From the NCBI GenBank assembly GCA_003647375.1, contig QMMS01000005.1, forward strand, positions 1-37,546: a stretch of 37,546 bases of DNA, read 5' to 3'. Shown piece by piece: positions 25,462 to 34,276 of this stretch. A program made the position numbers and the translations under genes. The DNA comes from Deltaproteobacteria bacterium. Its GTDB lineage: Bacteria; Desulfobacterota; Desulfobacteria; Desulfobacterales; B30-G6. Positions within the stretch are counted from its first letter, which is position 1. Each line of letters begins with the position of its first letter. The notes under the pieces were generated by a model. It saw only the letters and a program-made list of their open reading frames with translations, ran no database searches and was not told the DNA's origin.

Positions 25462-26529
25462 TCAGCTGGTAAATATCCGCGAAATGTCGTTGTAAAAAAC
25501 GAAGATCATCAGCGTAATCAAAATGAAGATGCCGGCCTGCTGGGCAATCTCGCGTGTACGCATTTTCACCGGTCTGCCGATGATGAGTTCTATGAGGAAA
25601 AAGAGGATGTGCCCGCCATCCAATACGGGGATGGGCAGAAAATTGATGATAGCCAGATTGATACTGAGAAGGGCGATCAAAAAAATAAAATTCAATACGC
25701 CTTCCCTGGCCTGCTGACCCGCGAGCTCTGCAATCATGATGGGTCCGCCAATGGTTTTGGTGGAGATAGTTCCCTTGATAAGCTTGGCAATACTGACGAC
25801 GGTCAGCTCTGCAATATTGTAGGTTTGCCGGACACTTTCGATCACAGATTCACCAAGGCCGAGTTTCCGGTTCTCCACATCTCCTGCCGATGCCACACCA
25901 ATGAAATACCGATCAATGTCTTCACCGAACAGGTTCTTTGTTTTTTTAGCAATGGGTTTTATTTCAAGGGCAATCACCTCATCCAGCCGTTGAACTGAAA
26001 ATACAAGGGGTCGGCCATTGCTTGCTGCAATACCTTCTGCCATCTCTTCCCAGGTGGAAATCGCCTGTCCATCGACGGCCTTGATGATATCTCCCTTTTG
26101 AAGTCCACTTTCATGCGCCGGCATATTCTCCTGAACTTCTCCGATCGTCGGCCTGAGGATATAGGTACCTGAAAAAAAGAAAATACAGAGAAATATTAAA
26201 ATCGCCAGCAAAACGTTGAAAAGAGGCCCGGCGGCCACAATAAGGAGTTTTTTCAAAACGTGTTTATGGGTAAATGAAAAGGGGATATCTTCAGGATCCA
26301 TTTCCACGGCAGGATCGTCCCCTACCATCTTGACATACCCCCCCAGGGGAATGGCTGATACACGGTAATCCGTAAGACCGGACTTCCAGCCGAATATTCG
26401 AGGCCCGAAACCAAGAGAAAATTTTTCGACCCCGACACCAAACATTCGTGCAAATAAAAAGTGTCCCAATTCATGAAAAAAAATCAAGACACCCAGCACG
26501 ACAATAAATGCAAGTATACTGGTTCCCAT
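25462..26529 (-). CDS. rseP: Site-2 protease RseP
   Basis: A 355-aa membrane metalloprotease. HELGH lies at 19-23 in the first membrane helix, and the third zinc ligand region NFLPIPVLDGG is at 296-306. A single PDZ domain covers about 128-192 (E. coli RseP has two), followed by the C-terminal membrane helices. It cleaves anti-sigma factors and remnant signal peptides inside the membrane. ATG 26529 is chosen, since it starts directly with the first membrane helix; a 24-residue longer frame has no support. It follows dxr in the usual order, but 233 bases of repeat-like DNA lie between. Confidence 0.93.
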   Translation of the reverse strand: MGTSILAFIVVLGVLIFFHELGHFLFARMFGVGVEKFSLGFGPRIFGWKSGLTDYRVSAIPLGGYVKMVGDDPAVEMDPEDIPFSFTHKHVLKKLLIVAAGPLFNVLLAILIFLCIFFFSGTYILRPTIGEVQENMPAHESGLQKGDIIKAVDGQAISTWEEMAEGIAASNGRPLVFSVQRLDEVIALEIKPIAKKTKNLFGEDIDRYFIGVASAGDVENRKLGLGESVIESVRQTYNIAELTVVSIAKLIKGTISTKTIGGPIMIAELAGQQAREGVLNFIFLIALLSINLAIINFLPIPVLDGGHILFFLIELIIGRPVKMRTREIAQQAGIFILITLMIFVFYNDISRIFTS

Positions 26530-26639
26530 ATATTGACTCTCTAAATATAATTCTTGTCCGGGTTCATGTGCCCCGGCGCTGATTAAACCCCATAGTTGCA
26601 TAAATAATCAAAACAGCTCATGGGCTTTAACGGTAACAT

Positions 26640-26715
26640 CTTATTTTGAACATTTGAATTTTGAACATTTGATATTATTTCGAATTTCGATATTCGTGCT
26701 TCGAATTTAAATAAT
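26640..26715. repeat. TTGAACATTTGAATTTT-like intergenic repeat
   Basis: Repeated words TTTTGAACATTTGAA and TTCGAATTTCGATATTCG fill the gap between dxr and rseP. Similar words occur at 3903-3956. The stretch 26530-26762 has no gene. Confidence 0.6.
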
Positions 26716-26762
26716 AAGAATGATGTCTGGATCCGTCAACCTCAGCAGGTGTATTCATGAAA

Positions 26763-27932
26763 TCAAGATCTGTCTGACCCGCTATCGATAAACCTATATG
26801 CAGCCTTTCTGGCCCACTGATCAGCAGTCAAAATATCATCGAGAGATGGTTTCGGCTGATTCGTATGATACGTCAGGGTCTGTTCGATGACAACCGGAAT
26901 CTTGTCAAAGGACAACCGGCACTCCAAAAAAGCAAGCACAGCCACCTCATTAGCTGCATTCAACACAGACGGCAGGGTCCCGCCCGTTTTGCCCGCTTTC
27001 ATGGCCAATCCCAGGCAGGAAAATTTTACCAAGTCCGGCTCTTTGAAGGTAAAACAACCGATATCGGCAAAATCGGGCAATGGCTGCCCCAGGGGCAGTC
27101 GTTCTGGAAAAGATAAGGCAAAGGCAATAGCGCCTTTCATATCGGGTATCCCGAGTTGCGCGAGAATAGAGCCGTCCTGAAAGGAAACCATGGAGTGAAT
27201 AATGCTTTGGGGGTGCACCACAACCCGGATCCTGTCCATCGCTACATGAAAAAGATGTTTGGCTTCAATGACTTCCAGTCCCTTGTTCATGAGAGTAGCT
27301 GAATCGATAGTAATTTTGCGTCCCATCTGCCAGTTCGGGTGGTTCAGAGCAGCCTCGGGACTGACACCCGGAAATGATTGGATTGGCATATCCATGAAAG
27401 GGCCACCTGAAGCCGTTATCAACAATACATCCAGATCGGATGCCCGCTGTCCCATCAAGCACTGAAATATTGCGCTATGCTCGCTGTCCACCGGAATAAT
27501 GTTCACCCCGTTTTTTTGGGCAAGCTGCATGACCAGTTCACCTGCCATGACCAGCGTTTCCTTGTTGGCCAGGGCGATGTCCTTACCTGCTTCAATGGCT
27601 GCGATCGTCGGCATCAAGCCTGCTGCACCCACGACCGCCGTCAGGACCATATCAGATGTTTCATAAGCTGCTGCGGTTTGATAGCCGGACTCACCATACA
27701 CAATGTTGACATCCGCATCCTTCGCCAAAGCCCGTTCCAGATCCGCCGCCCCAGCCTCGTCAAATACGGCTACCAATTCAGGTCGAAACTGTTTAACCTG
27801 CTCGGCCAGTTTGGAGATATTACGCCCGGCAGTCAAAACCTTTGCGGTAAAACGTTCCGGAAATTGCGCGACAACCTTGAGGGCATTGGTACCAATGGAA
27901 CCGGTGGAACCCAGGATAGTAAGATTTTTCAA
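26763..27932 (-). CDS. dxr: 1-deoxy-D-xylulose 5-phosphate reductoisomerase
   Basis: 389 aa, the full Dxr length. The NADPH-binding GSTGSIG is at 8-14. The catalytic region contains ALANKETLVMAG, VDSEHSAIFQC, ASGGPF and the metal-binding NHPNWQMGRKITIDSATLMN. It makes 2-C-methyl-D-erythritol 4-phosphate, the committed intermediate of the MEP isoprenoid pathway, which feeds UppS encoded nearby. The start is TTG at 27932 with AAAGGA six bases upstream, as no ATG is possible in frame. Repeat DNA of 149 bases separates it from cdsA. Confidence 0.96.
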   Translation of the reverse strand: MKNLTILGSTGSIGTNALKVVAQFPERFTAKVLTAGRNISKLAEQVKQFRPELVAVFDEAGAADLERALAKDADVNIVYGESGYQTAAAYETSDMVLTAVVGAAGLMPTIAAIEAGKDIALANKETLVMAGELVMQLAQKNGVNIIPVDSEHSAIFQCLMGQRASDLDVLLITASGGPFMDMPIQSFPGVSPEAALNHPNWQMGRKITIDSATLMNKGLEVIEAKHLFHVAMDRIRVVVHPQSIIHSMVSFQDGSILAQLGIPDMKGAIAFALSFPERLPLGQPLPDFADIGCFTFKEPDLVKFSCLGLAMKAGKTGGTLPSVLNAANEVAVLAFLECRLSFDKIPVVIEQTLTYHTNQPKPSLDDILTADQWARKAAYRFIDSGSDRS

Positions 27933-28035
27933 ATGTAATCCTTTTTCTCTGGAGAAAGTTGCATGCTATCAGGCTAGGATGCTTGGAGGCTGGGAGGCTG
28001 CTCTTAGCGTTTAGCTGTCAGCCTTAAGCTTGTAA

Positions 28036-28081
28036 GGTCTTACCCTTGAACCCTGGAAACCTCGAACCCTTGAACCCTTTC
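28036..28081 (-). repeat. G-rich array (GGGTTCAAGG/GGGTTCGAGG) after cdsA stop
   Basis: Read on the sense strand of cdsA, TAA is followed by GAAA and then GGGTTCAAGGGTTCGAGG and GGGTTCAAGGG. The preceding 27961-28035 is made of other repeat words (AGGATGCTTGGAGGCTGGGA). The same G-rich words follow prmC at 33079-33382. Confidence 0.8.
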
Positions 28082-28894
28082 TTAAAACAAATACACCTTA
28101 AACAGATAGGCAACGGGTGCTGCAAACAAGGTTGCATCGGCTCGATCCAGTATCCCGCCATGACCGGGAAAAATCCCGCCGGAATCCTTGATCCCGGCCA
28201 CACGCTTAAGCCCGGATTCAAACAGATCGCCCATCTGCCCCATGATGCCAAGTGAAATAAAAAAAAGAAAACTGATTCCCCAGGATAACTCCGGCAGGAG
28301 CAGTAGTTTAATACATATACCGATGATTATATTGACAGCGATACCGCCAAGAGACCCTTCGATGGTTTTTTTCGGGCTCACCGCCGGATTCAGTTTGTGT
28401 TTTCCAAAAAATGTCCCAGCGTAAAGCGCACCGATATCTCCTGCAAACACAATTGCCAACGTTAAAAACATCCAGTATGCCCCTTCCATTTGTTCACCAT
28501 CCCGAATCAGGACCAGATAAGAAAACAGCACCGGAATATAGACAACACCGAGCACTGTCTTTTTGGATATCTCATAGACGAGGCGATTTTTTTTATACAA
28601 CAGGACAGACAAAAGTGCGGTCACGATAAAATAGAGGGTGATTATATGGAACATGAGGCCGACAACATGAAAGTGAGCTGCCCACATGATTGCTGGGATG
28701 GACAGGTAGCCAACCAGAACAATGAGACTCCTGGCGGTCTCACGATTGTCACTGAAAACCACACGGGTATATTCCCAGAAACCCATCAGTGCCAAGAGCC
28801 CGATAAATGCCGAGAAAAGAACACCGCCCTTGATGATGATGAAAATCAGAAAAGGTAATACAACAAGACCTGTAATCCAGCGTTTTAAATGCAT
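28082..28894 (-). CDS. cdsA: Phosphatidate cytidylyltransferase
   Basis: A 270-aa polytopic membrane enzyme with about seven or eight hydrophobic segments. The CDP-diglyceride synthetase signature lies near the C terminus (GQMGDLFESGLKR, then GIKDSG and PGHGGILDRAD), and GDIGALYAGTFFGKHKLNP is at about 152-170. It makes CDP-diacylglycerol, the precursor of all bacterial phospholipids. No clear Shine-Dalgarno site precedes the ATG; an A/C-rich heptamer array begins 10 bases upstream. Its stop is followed after four bases by a G-rich array. Confidence 0.94.
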   Translation of the reverse strand: MHLKRWITGLVVLPFLIFIIIKGGVLFSAFIGLLALMGFWEYTRVVFSDNRETARSLIVLVGYLSIPAIMWAAHFHVVGLMFHIITLYFIVTALLSVLLYKKNRLVYEISKKTVLGVVYIPVLFSYLVLIRDGEQMEGAYWMFLTLAIVFAGDIGALYAGTFFGKHKLNPAVSPKKTIEGSLGGIAVNIIIGICIKLLLLPELSWGISFLFFISLGIMGQMGDLFESGLKRVAGIKDSGGIFPGHGGILDRADATLFAAPVAYLFKVYLF

Positions 28895-28904
28895 TTTAGC
28901 AAGA

Positions 28905-29018
28905 GTGTTTGGTGTGTTGTGTTTTGTGTTTTGTGTTGTGTTTTGTGTGTTGTGTTTGGTGTTTGGTGTTTGGTGTTTGGTATATTGTGTTTGGTATATT
29001 GTGTCTGGTGTCTGGCGG
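28905..29018. repeat. Heptamer array (TTTGGTG/TTTTGTG) 5' of cdsA
   Basis: About 15 units of seven bases or close variants (TTTGGTG, TTTTGTG, TATTGTG). It is the same family as 1136-1227 and in the same position relative to a minus-strand start codon. The whole gap between uppS and cdsA (28895-29105) consists of this array and flanking AT-rich sequence. Confidence 0.9.
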
Positions 29019-29105
29019 TATGATAGCTTAGTACATCAGACCCTATTTCAAATAAAGGCTAAATACGAAACACTAAATACAAAACACAAATTCCCCCTAA
29101 ATGAT

Positions 29106-29858
29106 TTACGTCTGACTGATCCTGCCGAACCTGCGTTCGCGTCTCTGAAAATCACCCAGTATGGCCATGAATTCTTCTCGTGAAAACTCCGGCCAGAGGG
29201 TATCCGTAACAAAAATCTCTGCATAGGCGATCTGCCACAGCAGAAAATTACTGATACGCATGTCGCCGCCGGTCCTGATGAGCAGATCCGGGTCACACAT
29301 CCCCCGGGTGTATAAATTATCGGAAACGATCTCAGGGGTGATGGCGGAGGGATCCAACCGGCCATCTTTTACATGGGTTGCAATCTGCTTCACCATCTCA
29401 ACAATTTCGGTTCTACCGCCATAACTGAGTGCCAGATTCAGCATCAACCCCGTGTTTGATGCCGTCATTTCCATATTCTGCTGCAGTACACTGCGAACGC
29501 TCTTCGGAATTCGATGGGTCTGTCCGATGGTGTTCAAGCGGATATTGTTTTCGTGCAAGTCCCTTGATTCGGACTTCAAAAAGCGCTTGAGAAGATCCAT
29601 CAGGGCGGCGACTTCTGCTTTGGGTCGCTGCCAGTTCTCCGTCGAAAAAGCATAAAGGGTCAGGATCTCGATGCCGATTTCGCGGCAAATACGAACAATC
29701 CTTCTGACGGCATCGGCCCCTTTTTCATGCCCATTGATACGATTCATCAAGCGCTGTTTGGCCCAGCGTCCGTTTCCATCCATGATGATAGCAATATGAG
29801 AAGGAAGTTTTGAAAGGTCAGGATCACCTGAGTCAGGATGAGACATATTAGAATTCAA
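29106..29858 (-). CDS. uppS: Isoprenyl transferase (undecaprenyl diphosphate synthase)
   Basis: A 250-aa cis-prenyltransferase. The catalytic HIAIIMDGNGRWAKQR has Asp at 27, and the C-terminal RTGGDMRISNFLLWQIAYAE and RRFGR motifs are present. It makes the C55 lipid carrier for cell wall and surface polymers. The frame allows TTG at 29858, which overlaps frr, or ATG at 29846, which follows the frr TAA stop after one base; neither has a strong Shine-Dalgarno site, and family alignment does not decide. It is next to cdsA and dxr in the usual order. Confidence 0.95.
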   Translation of the reverse strand: MNSNMSHPDSGDPDLSKLPSHIAIIMDGNGRWAKQRLMNRINGHEKGADAVRRIVRICREIGIEILTLYAFSTENWQRPKAEVAALMDLLKRFLKSESRDLHENNIRLNTIGQTHRIPKSVRSVLQQNMEMTASNTGLMLNLALSYGGRTEIVEMVKQIATHVKDGRLDPSAITPEIVSDNLYTRGMCDPDLLIRTGGDMRISNFLLWQIAYAEIFVTDTLWPEFSREEFMAILGDFQRRERRFGRISQT

Positions 29859-30405
29859 GAATTTCTTTCTCTTTTTCTTTGTAAATAGCGTCTACCTGTT
29901 TGATGTGGTCATCCGTAATTTCTTGAACTTGATCCTGCCCCTTGAAGGATTCGTCTTCTGATATATCACCTTCCTTCTTGAAACCCTTGATGAGCTCGTT
30001 GGAATCCCGTCGAATGTTGCGCAAGGCAATTTTGTGGTCCTCACACATCTTGTGAACCACTTTGACCAGTTCTTTGCGTCTCTCCTCGGTGAGGGGTGGA
30101 ATCGATATCCGGATGATCTTACCATCACTTGAAGGGGTGAGACCTAGATCGGATTTCAATAATGCCTTTTCGATTTCCTTGATGACCGACACATCCCAGG
30201 GTTGAATGGTAATCAAGCGGCTCTCCGGAACGGACAACGTGGCCATCTGGTTGAGGGGCGTCAGTGTCCCGTAATAGTCTACCCGTATACCATCCAGCAG
30301 GGACAAGGAAGCTCGGCCTGTCCGGACGCGTTTCAACTCGTTTTTCAATGCGGCGATGGTTTTCCCCATCCGCCCCCGCATTTCCTGATAGATGTCATCC
30401 AGCAT
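29848..30405 (-). CDS. frr: Ribosome recycling factor
   Basis: 185 aa, the normal length. The family phrases RTGRASLSLLDGIRVDYYG and the C-terminal ESFKGQDQVQEITDDHIKQV are visible. With EF-G it splits post-termination ribosomes. AAAGGAT lies a few bases before the ATG. It is separated from pyrH by a 147-bp foldback element but keeps the usual tsf-pyrH-frr order. Confidence 0.97.
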   Translation of the reverse strand: MLDDIYQEMRGRMGKTIAALKNELKRVRTGRASLSLLDGIRVDYYGTLTPLNQMATLSVPESRLITIQPWDVSVIKEIEKALLKSDLGLTPSSDGKIIRISIPPLTEERRKELVKVVHKMCEDHKIALRNIRRDSNELIKGFKKEGDISEDESFKGQDQVQEITDDHIKQVDAIYKEKEKEILEF

Positions 30406-30425
30406 TGGTTTTATCCTTTGTTAGA

Positions 30426-30572
30426 TAGTGCCCATTCACAAATGAGAAATTTTGTGTGAGTTCAAGGCGGACGTCAGATTTGAACCGCAGGAATAGCGGG
30501 CTATTTTGAGGATTCAAATCATGGCGTCCAACGCCGAAATCACGCAAAAGAGCCATTTGTGGGTGGGCACTA
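30426..30572. mobile_element. 147-bp foldback element, copy B, between pyrH and frr
   Basis: The outer ends are TAGTGCCCATTCACAAATG and, read from the right, TAGTGCCCACCCACAAATG. Inner arms continue imperfectly for about 60 bases, and the centre contains AATAGC-GG-GCTATT followed by TTGAGGATTCAAA. It matches copy A at 3471-3616 in length, ends and centre. Its right TAG is the pyrH stop codon. The frr ribosome binding site lies just outside the left end. Confidence 0.8.
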
Positions 30573-31286
30573 GTTGTGAATATAGGTCCCAATAGCCTCA
30601 CCGCAACCAACACGTTTGATATTCCCTTTCTCCTTCAGGTTGAACACCACCACAGGCAGATGGTTGTCCATCGCCAGTGAGATGGCCGTCATATCCATAA
30701 CCCTCAGTTGCTTTTCAATGACTTCCATGTAGGTAATATCGTCAAAACGTTTAGCATCCGGGTTGTCAACCGGGTCAGCATCATAAAGCCCGTCCACCTT
30801 TGTTGCCTTGAAAAGGATCTCGGCATGAATCTCCTGGGCCCTCAGAACTGCGGCCGTATCGGTCGTAAAATACGGATTGCCTGTCCCGGCTGCAAAAATA
30901 ACGATGCGGCCTCTTTCCAGATGTCGAGCAGCCCTTCTGCGGATATACGGCTCGGCTACCTCGTGCATGGAAATAGCTGTCTGAACACGGGTCTGTATTC
31001 CACTTTTTTCCAGTGCGTCCTGAAGAGCAAGACTGTTCATGATTGTCGCCAGCATCCCCATATGATCCGCCGAGGTTCGCTCCATGCCATAGGAACTTGC
31101 TGCAACACCCCTGAAAATATTGCCCCCGCCAACAACGACAGCAAGTTCGACACCCATTTCATATATGGACTGAATCTCCCCAGCGACATAAGCCAGCATC
31201 TCCTGACTGATACCGAACGCCTGGTCTCCCATGAGGGCTTCGCCACTCAATTTTAACAACACTCTCTGATACCTGGCGTCAGGCAT
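30570..31286 (-). CDS. pyrH: UMP kinase
   Basis: A 238-aa amino-acid-kinase-fold enzyme. It shows [10 protein letters not shown] at 11-20, [10 protein letters not shown] at about 51-60, and the [16 protein letters not shown] phosphate region. It makes UDP from UMP. The protein ends [10 protein letters not shown], a normal family end. The TAG stop is the first three bases of the foldback element on the minus strand. The gene follows tsf after three bases. Confidence 0.96.
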   Translation of the reverse strand: MPDARYQRVLLKLSGEALMGDQAFGISQEMLAYVAGEIQSIYEMGVELAVVVGGGNIFRGVAASSYGMERTSADHMGMLATIMNSLALQDALEKSGIQTRVQTAISMHEVAEPYIRRRAARHLERGRIVIFAAGTGNPYFTTDTAAVLRAQEIHAEILFKATKVDGLYDADPVDNPDAKRFDDITYMEVIEKQLRVMDMTAISLAMDNHLPVVVFNLKEKGNIKRVGCGEAIGTYIHN

Positions 31287-31289
31287 GGA

Positions 31290-31886
31290 TTAATCTCCCA
31301 CCTGGAATCGTGCAAATCGCCGGATATTAATCTTTTCACCGGTCTTGGCAATGACGTCGTTCAGGTAATCCTGAATGGTCATATTGGGATCTCGAACATA
31401 GACCTGGTTCATGAGACAGCTTTCCTTAAAAAATTTATTGAGCTTGCCTTCTGCGATCTTATCGATCATCTTTTCAGGCTTTCCCATCTCCAGTGCTTGC
31501 GCACGATAGATTTCCTTCTCTTTTTCAATGACCTCCGCGGGCACATCCTCCTGAAGGATACCCACGGGGTTGGTGGCAGCGATATGCATGGCGATGTTCT
31601 TTACAAACGCCGTAAAATCATCGGTCTTGGCTACGAAGTCGGTCTCACAGTTGACTTCTACCAGGACACCAATTTTGCCTCCCATATGGATATACGCCTG
31701 CACTACACCTTCCTTGGTGGCCCTGCCGGCCCTTTTCTGCGCAGTTGCCAGGCCTTTTTTGCGTAAATAGTCAATGGCTTTTTCAATATCACCATCACAC
31801 TCCGCCAATGCGTGTTTACAATCCATGATGCCTGCCCCGGATTTTTCACGGAGCTGTTTAACCATTGTTGCACTAATTTCTGACAT
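31290..31886 (-). CDS. tsf: Elongation factor Ts
   Basis: 198 aa, the short form of EF-Ts seen in many deltaproteobacteria and Thermus. The N-terminal UBA-like part reads VKQLREKSGAGIMDCKHALA, and the core motif TDFVAKTDDF is at 82-91, which inserts into EF-Tu to release GDP. The gap to rpsB is two bases, so the pair is cotranscribed, as in most bacteria. Confidence 0.97.
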   Translation of the reverse strand: MSEISATMVKQLREKSGAGIMDCKHALAECDGDIEKAIDYLRKKGLATAQKRAGRATKEGVVQAYIHMGGKIGVLVEVNCETDFVAKTDDFTAFVKNIAMHIAATNPVGILQEDVPAEVIEKEKEIYRAQALEMGKPEKMIDKIAEGKLNKFFKESCLMNQVYVRDPNMTIQDYLNDVIAKTGEKINIRRFARFQVGD

Positions 31887-31888
31887 AT

Positions 31889-32800
31889 CTATTCTCCTGT
31901 ATCTTCAGCTTTCGCTGTCTCCTCTTCCACTGCAACTGCTTCGGTTTCCGGTTCCGACGGCATTTCCTCTTTGGTCGATCGGCGGATAATTTCTACGACA
32001 GGTCCCTCGGTACCATCCGAAATAACTTTTCTCTCACCCGGTTTCAGATCATCAGGTGCATCAACCATAAGATCCTTTTCGATTTTCTTGTCTGAGGCTG
32101 CCTGTTTCCTTTCCTCGTGAAGTTCTCTTCCCTCAATGCATGCATCGGAAATTCTGGAGGAGATCAACCGTATGGCCCTGATGGCATCATCGTTTCCAGG
32201 AATAATATAATCGATATCATCCGGATCACAATTGGTATCCACTATAGCCACAATCGGGATGCCTAACCGCTTGCCTTCACGAACCGCAATGGCCTCGTTT
32301 TTCGGATCGATAATAAACATAGCCCCGGGAAGTTTCGTCATGTTCCGGATCCCCCCCAGTGTGTTGTCGAGTTTGACGCGTTCTTTGCCGAGTTTCAGTC
32401 TCTCTTTTTTGGGAAACAGTTCGATAGACCCGTCATTTTCTATGGTGTTTAGATAGTTGAGCCGGTCGATGCTCTGCTTGATGGTCTTGAAGTTGGTCAG
32501 CATGCCGCCGAGCCACCGGTTGTGCACATAAAACATTTCACATCGATTCGATTCTTCGTAAACAGATTCCCGGGCCTGTTTTTTGGTGCCAACAAATAAT
32601 ACCGAGTCTCCTTTTGCAACGGTATCCACAATGAAGTCGTAGACAGTCCTGAACATCCGGACAGTCTTCTGCAGATCGATAATATAGATGCCGTTCCTTG
32701 CCCCGAAGATATAGGGTTTCATCTTGGGATTCCATCGTTTGGTCTGATGACCGAAATGAACGCCGGCCTCCAGGAGTTCCTTCATCGTAATGTACGCCAT
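31889..32800 (-). CDS. rpsB: 30S ribosomal protein uS2
   Basis: 303 aa from ATG 32800. It opens [20 protein letters not shown] and contains [14 protein letters not shown] and [16 protein letters not shown], typical of S2. The C-terminal 65 residues after the fold are an acidic extension ([12 protein letters not shown]), longer than in E. coli. GGAGAAAGAC before ATG decides this start over a 28-residue longer frame. A hairpin leader and promoter lie upstream. Confidence 0.97.
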   Translation of the reverse strand: MAYITMKELLEAGVHFGHQTKRWNPKMKPYIFGARNGIYIIDLQKTVRMFRTVYDFIVDTVAKGDSVLFVGTKKQARESVYEESNRCEMFYVHNRWLGGMLTNFKTIKQSIDRLNYLNTIENDGSIELFPKKERLKLGKERVKLDNTLGGIRNMTKLPGAMFIIDPKNEAIAVREGKRLGIPIVAIVDTNCDPDDIDYIIPGNDDAIRAIRLISSRISDACIEGRELHEERKQAASDKKIEKDLMVDAPDDLKPGERKVISDGTEGPVVEIIRRSTKEEMPSEPETEAVAVEEETAKAEDTGE

Positions 32801-32843
32801 GTCTTTCTCCTTTTCTCTTGGTTTTCCCTTCGCTTTTATCCTC

Positions 32844-32895
32844 CCTGTTTCCGACTTTAATGGAAAAATTTCCACCTGAAGCACCGGGAAACAGG
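32844..32895 (-). promoter_or_regulatory. Structured rpsB leader (possible S2 autoregulatory site)
   Basis: CCTGTTTCC and GGAAACAGG form a 9-bp stem across about 34 bases, with a GGAAA/TTTCC inner hairpin. It lies 44-95 bases upstream of the rpsB ATG. Many rpsB transcripts carry an S2-binding leader; whether this one does is inference. Confidence 0.45.
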
Positions 32896-32937
32896 TCCAA
32901 AAGCGTGTGGTATTTGTATGGTGTTATTAAACAGTGA

Positions 32938-32966
32938 TTTGTAGCAAATTCATTTGTGGAATACAA
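32938..32966 (-). promoter_or_regulatory. Possible sigma-70 promoter for rpsB-tsf operon
   Basis: On the minus strand TTGTAT (32961-32966) and TACAAA (32938-32943) are 17 bases apart. The match to consensus is moderate. It would give a leader of about 130 bases containing the hairpin at 32844-32895. Confidence 0.4.
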
Positions 32967-32986
32967 CTCTTTTTTTTGCCCTTTCG

Positions 32987-33053
32987 AGCGTCATTTACAC
33001 TTCGTGCGATATTAGTCCTTCGGACGTTATTAGCGCTTCGCGCGTCATTTATT
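32987..33053. repeat. 18-bp tandem repeat with hairpin units
   Basis: About 3.7 units of 18 bp in which CTTCG is flanked by complementary bases (GTCCTTCGGAC, GCGCTTCGCGC). On the minus strand in one frame it would read as NDAR-like hexapeptides, but no gene is supported. It lies upstream of the rpsB promoter. Confidence 0.7.
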
Positions 33054-33078
33054 GCTGCCGACAGCTGATAGCTTTCAG

Positions 33079-33382
33079 CCCCCCTCGAACCCTTGGAACC
33101 TCGGATCCTGGAACCTTGGTCTACTCCTCCACCCATCAGAACCTTTAAGCCTTGTTATTTTTACCCTCGAACCCTTAGTTTTCCCCTCAGACCCTCCACC
33201 CCTCGAACCCTTGTTTTTTCCCCTCGAACCCTTGTATCCCCCTTGGACCCTCGAACCCTCAGATTTTCCCCTCGGATCCTTGTATGCTGGCAGATAGGAT
33301 GCTTGGAAGCTGGAACGCCGCTGTCCGCTTATAGCTGTCAGCTACCCTCGAACCCTTGTATCCCCCTCGAACCCTCGAGCCC
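33079..33382 (-). repeat. Long array of GGGTTCGAGG-like words after prmC stop
   Basis: On the sense strand of prmC, the TAA stop is followed at once by GGGCTCGAGGGTTCGAGGG, then GGATACAAGGGTTCGAGGG. This has five G-runs separated by 5-6 bases, the canonical G-quadruplex spacing. The array continues with variations (GGGTCTGAGGGG, AAGGTTCCAGGATCCGAGG) to about 33079. A block of other repeat words is inserted at 33290-33345. With 32801-33078 this fills the 582-bp gap between rpsB and prmC. Confidence 0.85.
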
Positions 33383-34276
33383 TTAGTTTCTCCTCATACA
33401 AATCACCCGATCATTTCCGCCGTAATCCTTGCGAACGGATATGGCCTCGTATCGCCCGGCAGCCATGGCAAGTGCTGTCACATCGTTTTTCTGGTTGTAT
33501 CCGATCTCCATGATCAGGTGACCGCCCGGTTTCAGGTATGGCCACACATTTTGAACAAGATGACGCAGGCACACCAGACCATCGGCACCCGCATCAAGCG
33601 CCAACAAGGGTTCGTAACGGCAAATTTCAGCCTGCAGACTGGGAATCTCACCACTGGGGATATACGGCGGATTCGACACGATCAGATCAAATGGCTTGGC
33701 CGATGTCCGCAACGGCACCAACCAATCCCCTGTAAAAAAGTGAATATGGGTCAATCCATTTTCCATAGCATTGGCTTTGGCAAGAACTGTTGCCTTTTCG
33801 GAAATATCAGAAGCAAAATAGACAGGGCCTTGACACTGGGAAGCAATGGAAAGAATAATAGCGCCGGAGCCGGTTCCCAGATCGAGAATTCGAAGAGGCA
33901 AACCAACGGGTTCGTGCTCCAGAATGCCCAAAGCCGTTTCCACCAGGCATTCTGTATCGGGTCTGGGAATCAGGACATCCTGTGTAACCGCCAAAGGCAG
34001 CGACCAGAACTCCTTGTTACCCACAATATAAGCTACGGGTTCTCTATTTCGCCGACGTTGAACCAATTGTTTGAATGCCGAGAGCTCATCCCTGTTCAAG
34101 GGGCGATCATATTGTAGATAAAGATCAATCCGTTGCAGTTGCAGCGCATGAGACAACAATATTTCAGCAGTGGATTTGGGATTGTCGATATCGTGTGATT
34201 TAAAATAGGATGCCGCCCAATTGAGCAGCTTAAGAATGGTCCAAGGAGTGTCCCTGTGTGTCGCCTGAATGTTCAT
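33383..34276 (-). CDS. prmC: Peptide chain release factor N5-glutamine methyltransferase
   Basis: A 297-aa SAM-dependent methyltransferase with DLGTGSG at 132-138 and the catalytic NPPY at 202-205, followed by IPSGEI. It methylates the GGQ glutamine of RF1 and RF2. It overlaps the end of prfA by 47 bases, in the normal prfA-prmC order, which implies coupling. The long overlap leaves a little doubt about the exact start, and no good Shine-Dalgarno site is seen. The stop codon directly abuts the G-rich array. Confidence 0.93.
   Translation of the reverse strand: MNIQATHRDTPWTILKLLNWAASYFKSHDIDNPKSTAEILLSHALQLQRIDLYLQYDRPLNRDELSAFKQLVQRRRNREPVAYIVGNKEFWSLPLAVTQDVLIPRPDTECLVETALGILEHEPVGLPLRILDLGTGSGAIILSIASQCQGPVYFASDISEKATVLAKANAMENGLTHIHFFTGDWLVPLRTSAKPFDLIVSNPPYIPSGEIPSLQAEICRYEPLLALDAGADGLVCLRHLVQNVWPYLKPGGHLIMEIGYNQKNDVTALAMAAGRYEAISVRKDYGGNDRVICMRRN

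Noticed and set aside
32987..33382. CRISPR array
   Set aside because: The units are short (18 bp or 10-12 bp words), contiguous and degenerate, without unique spacers.
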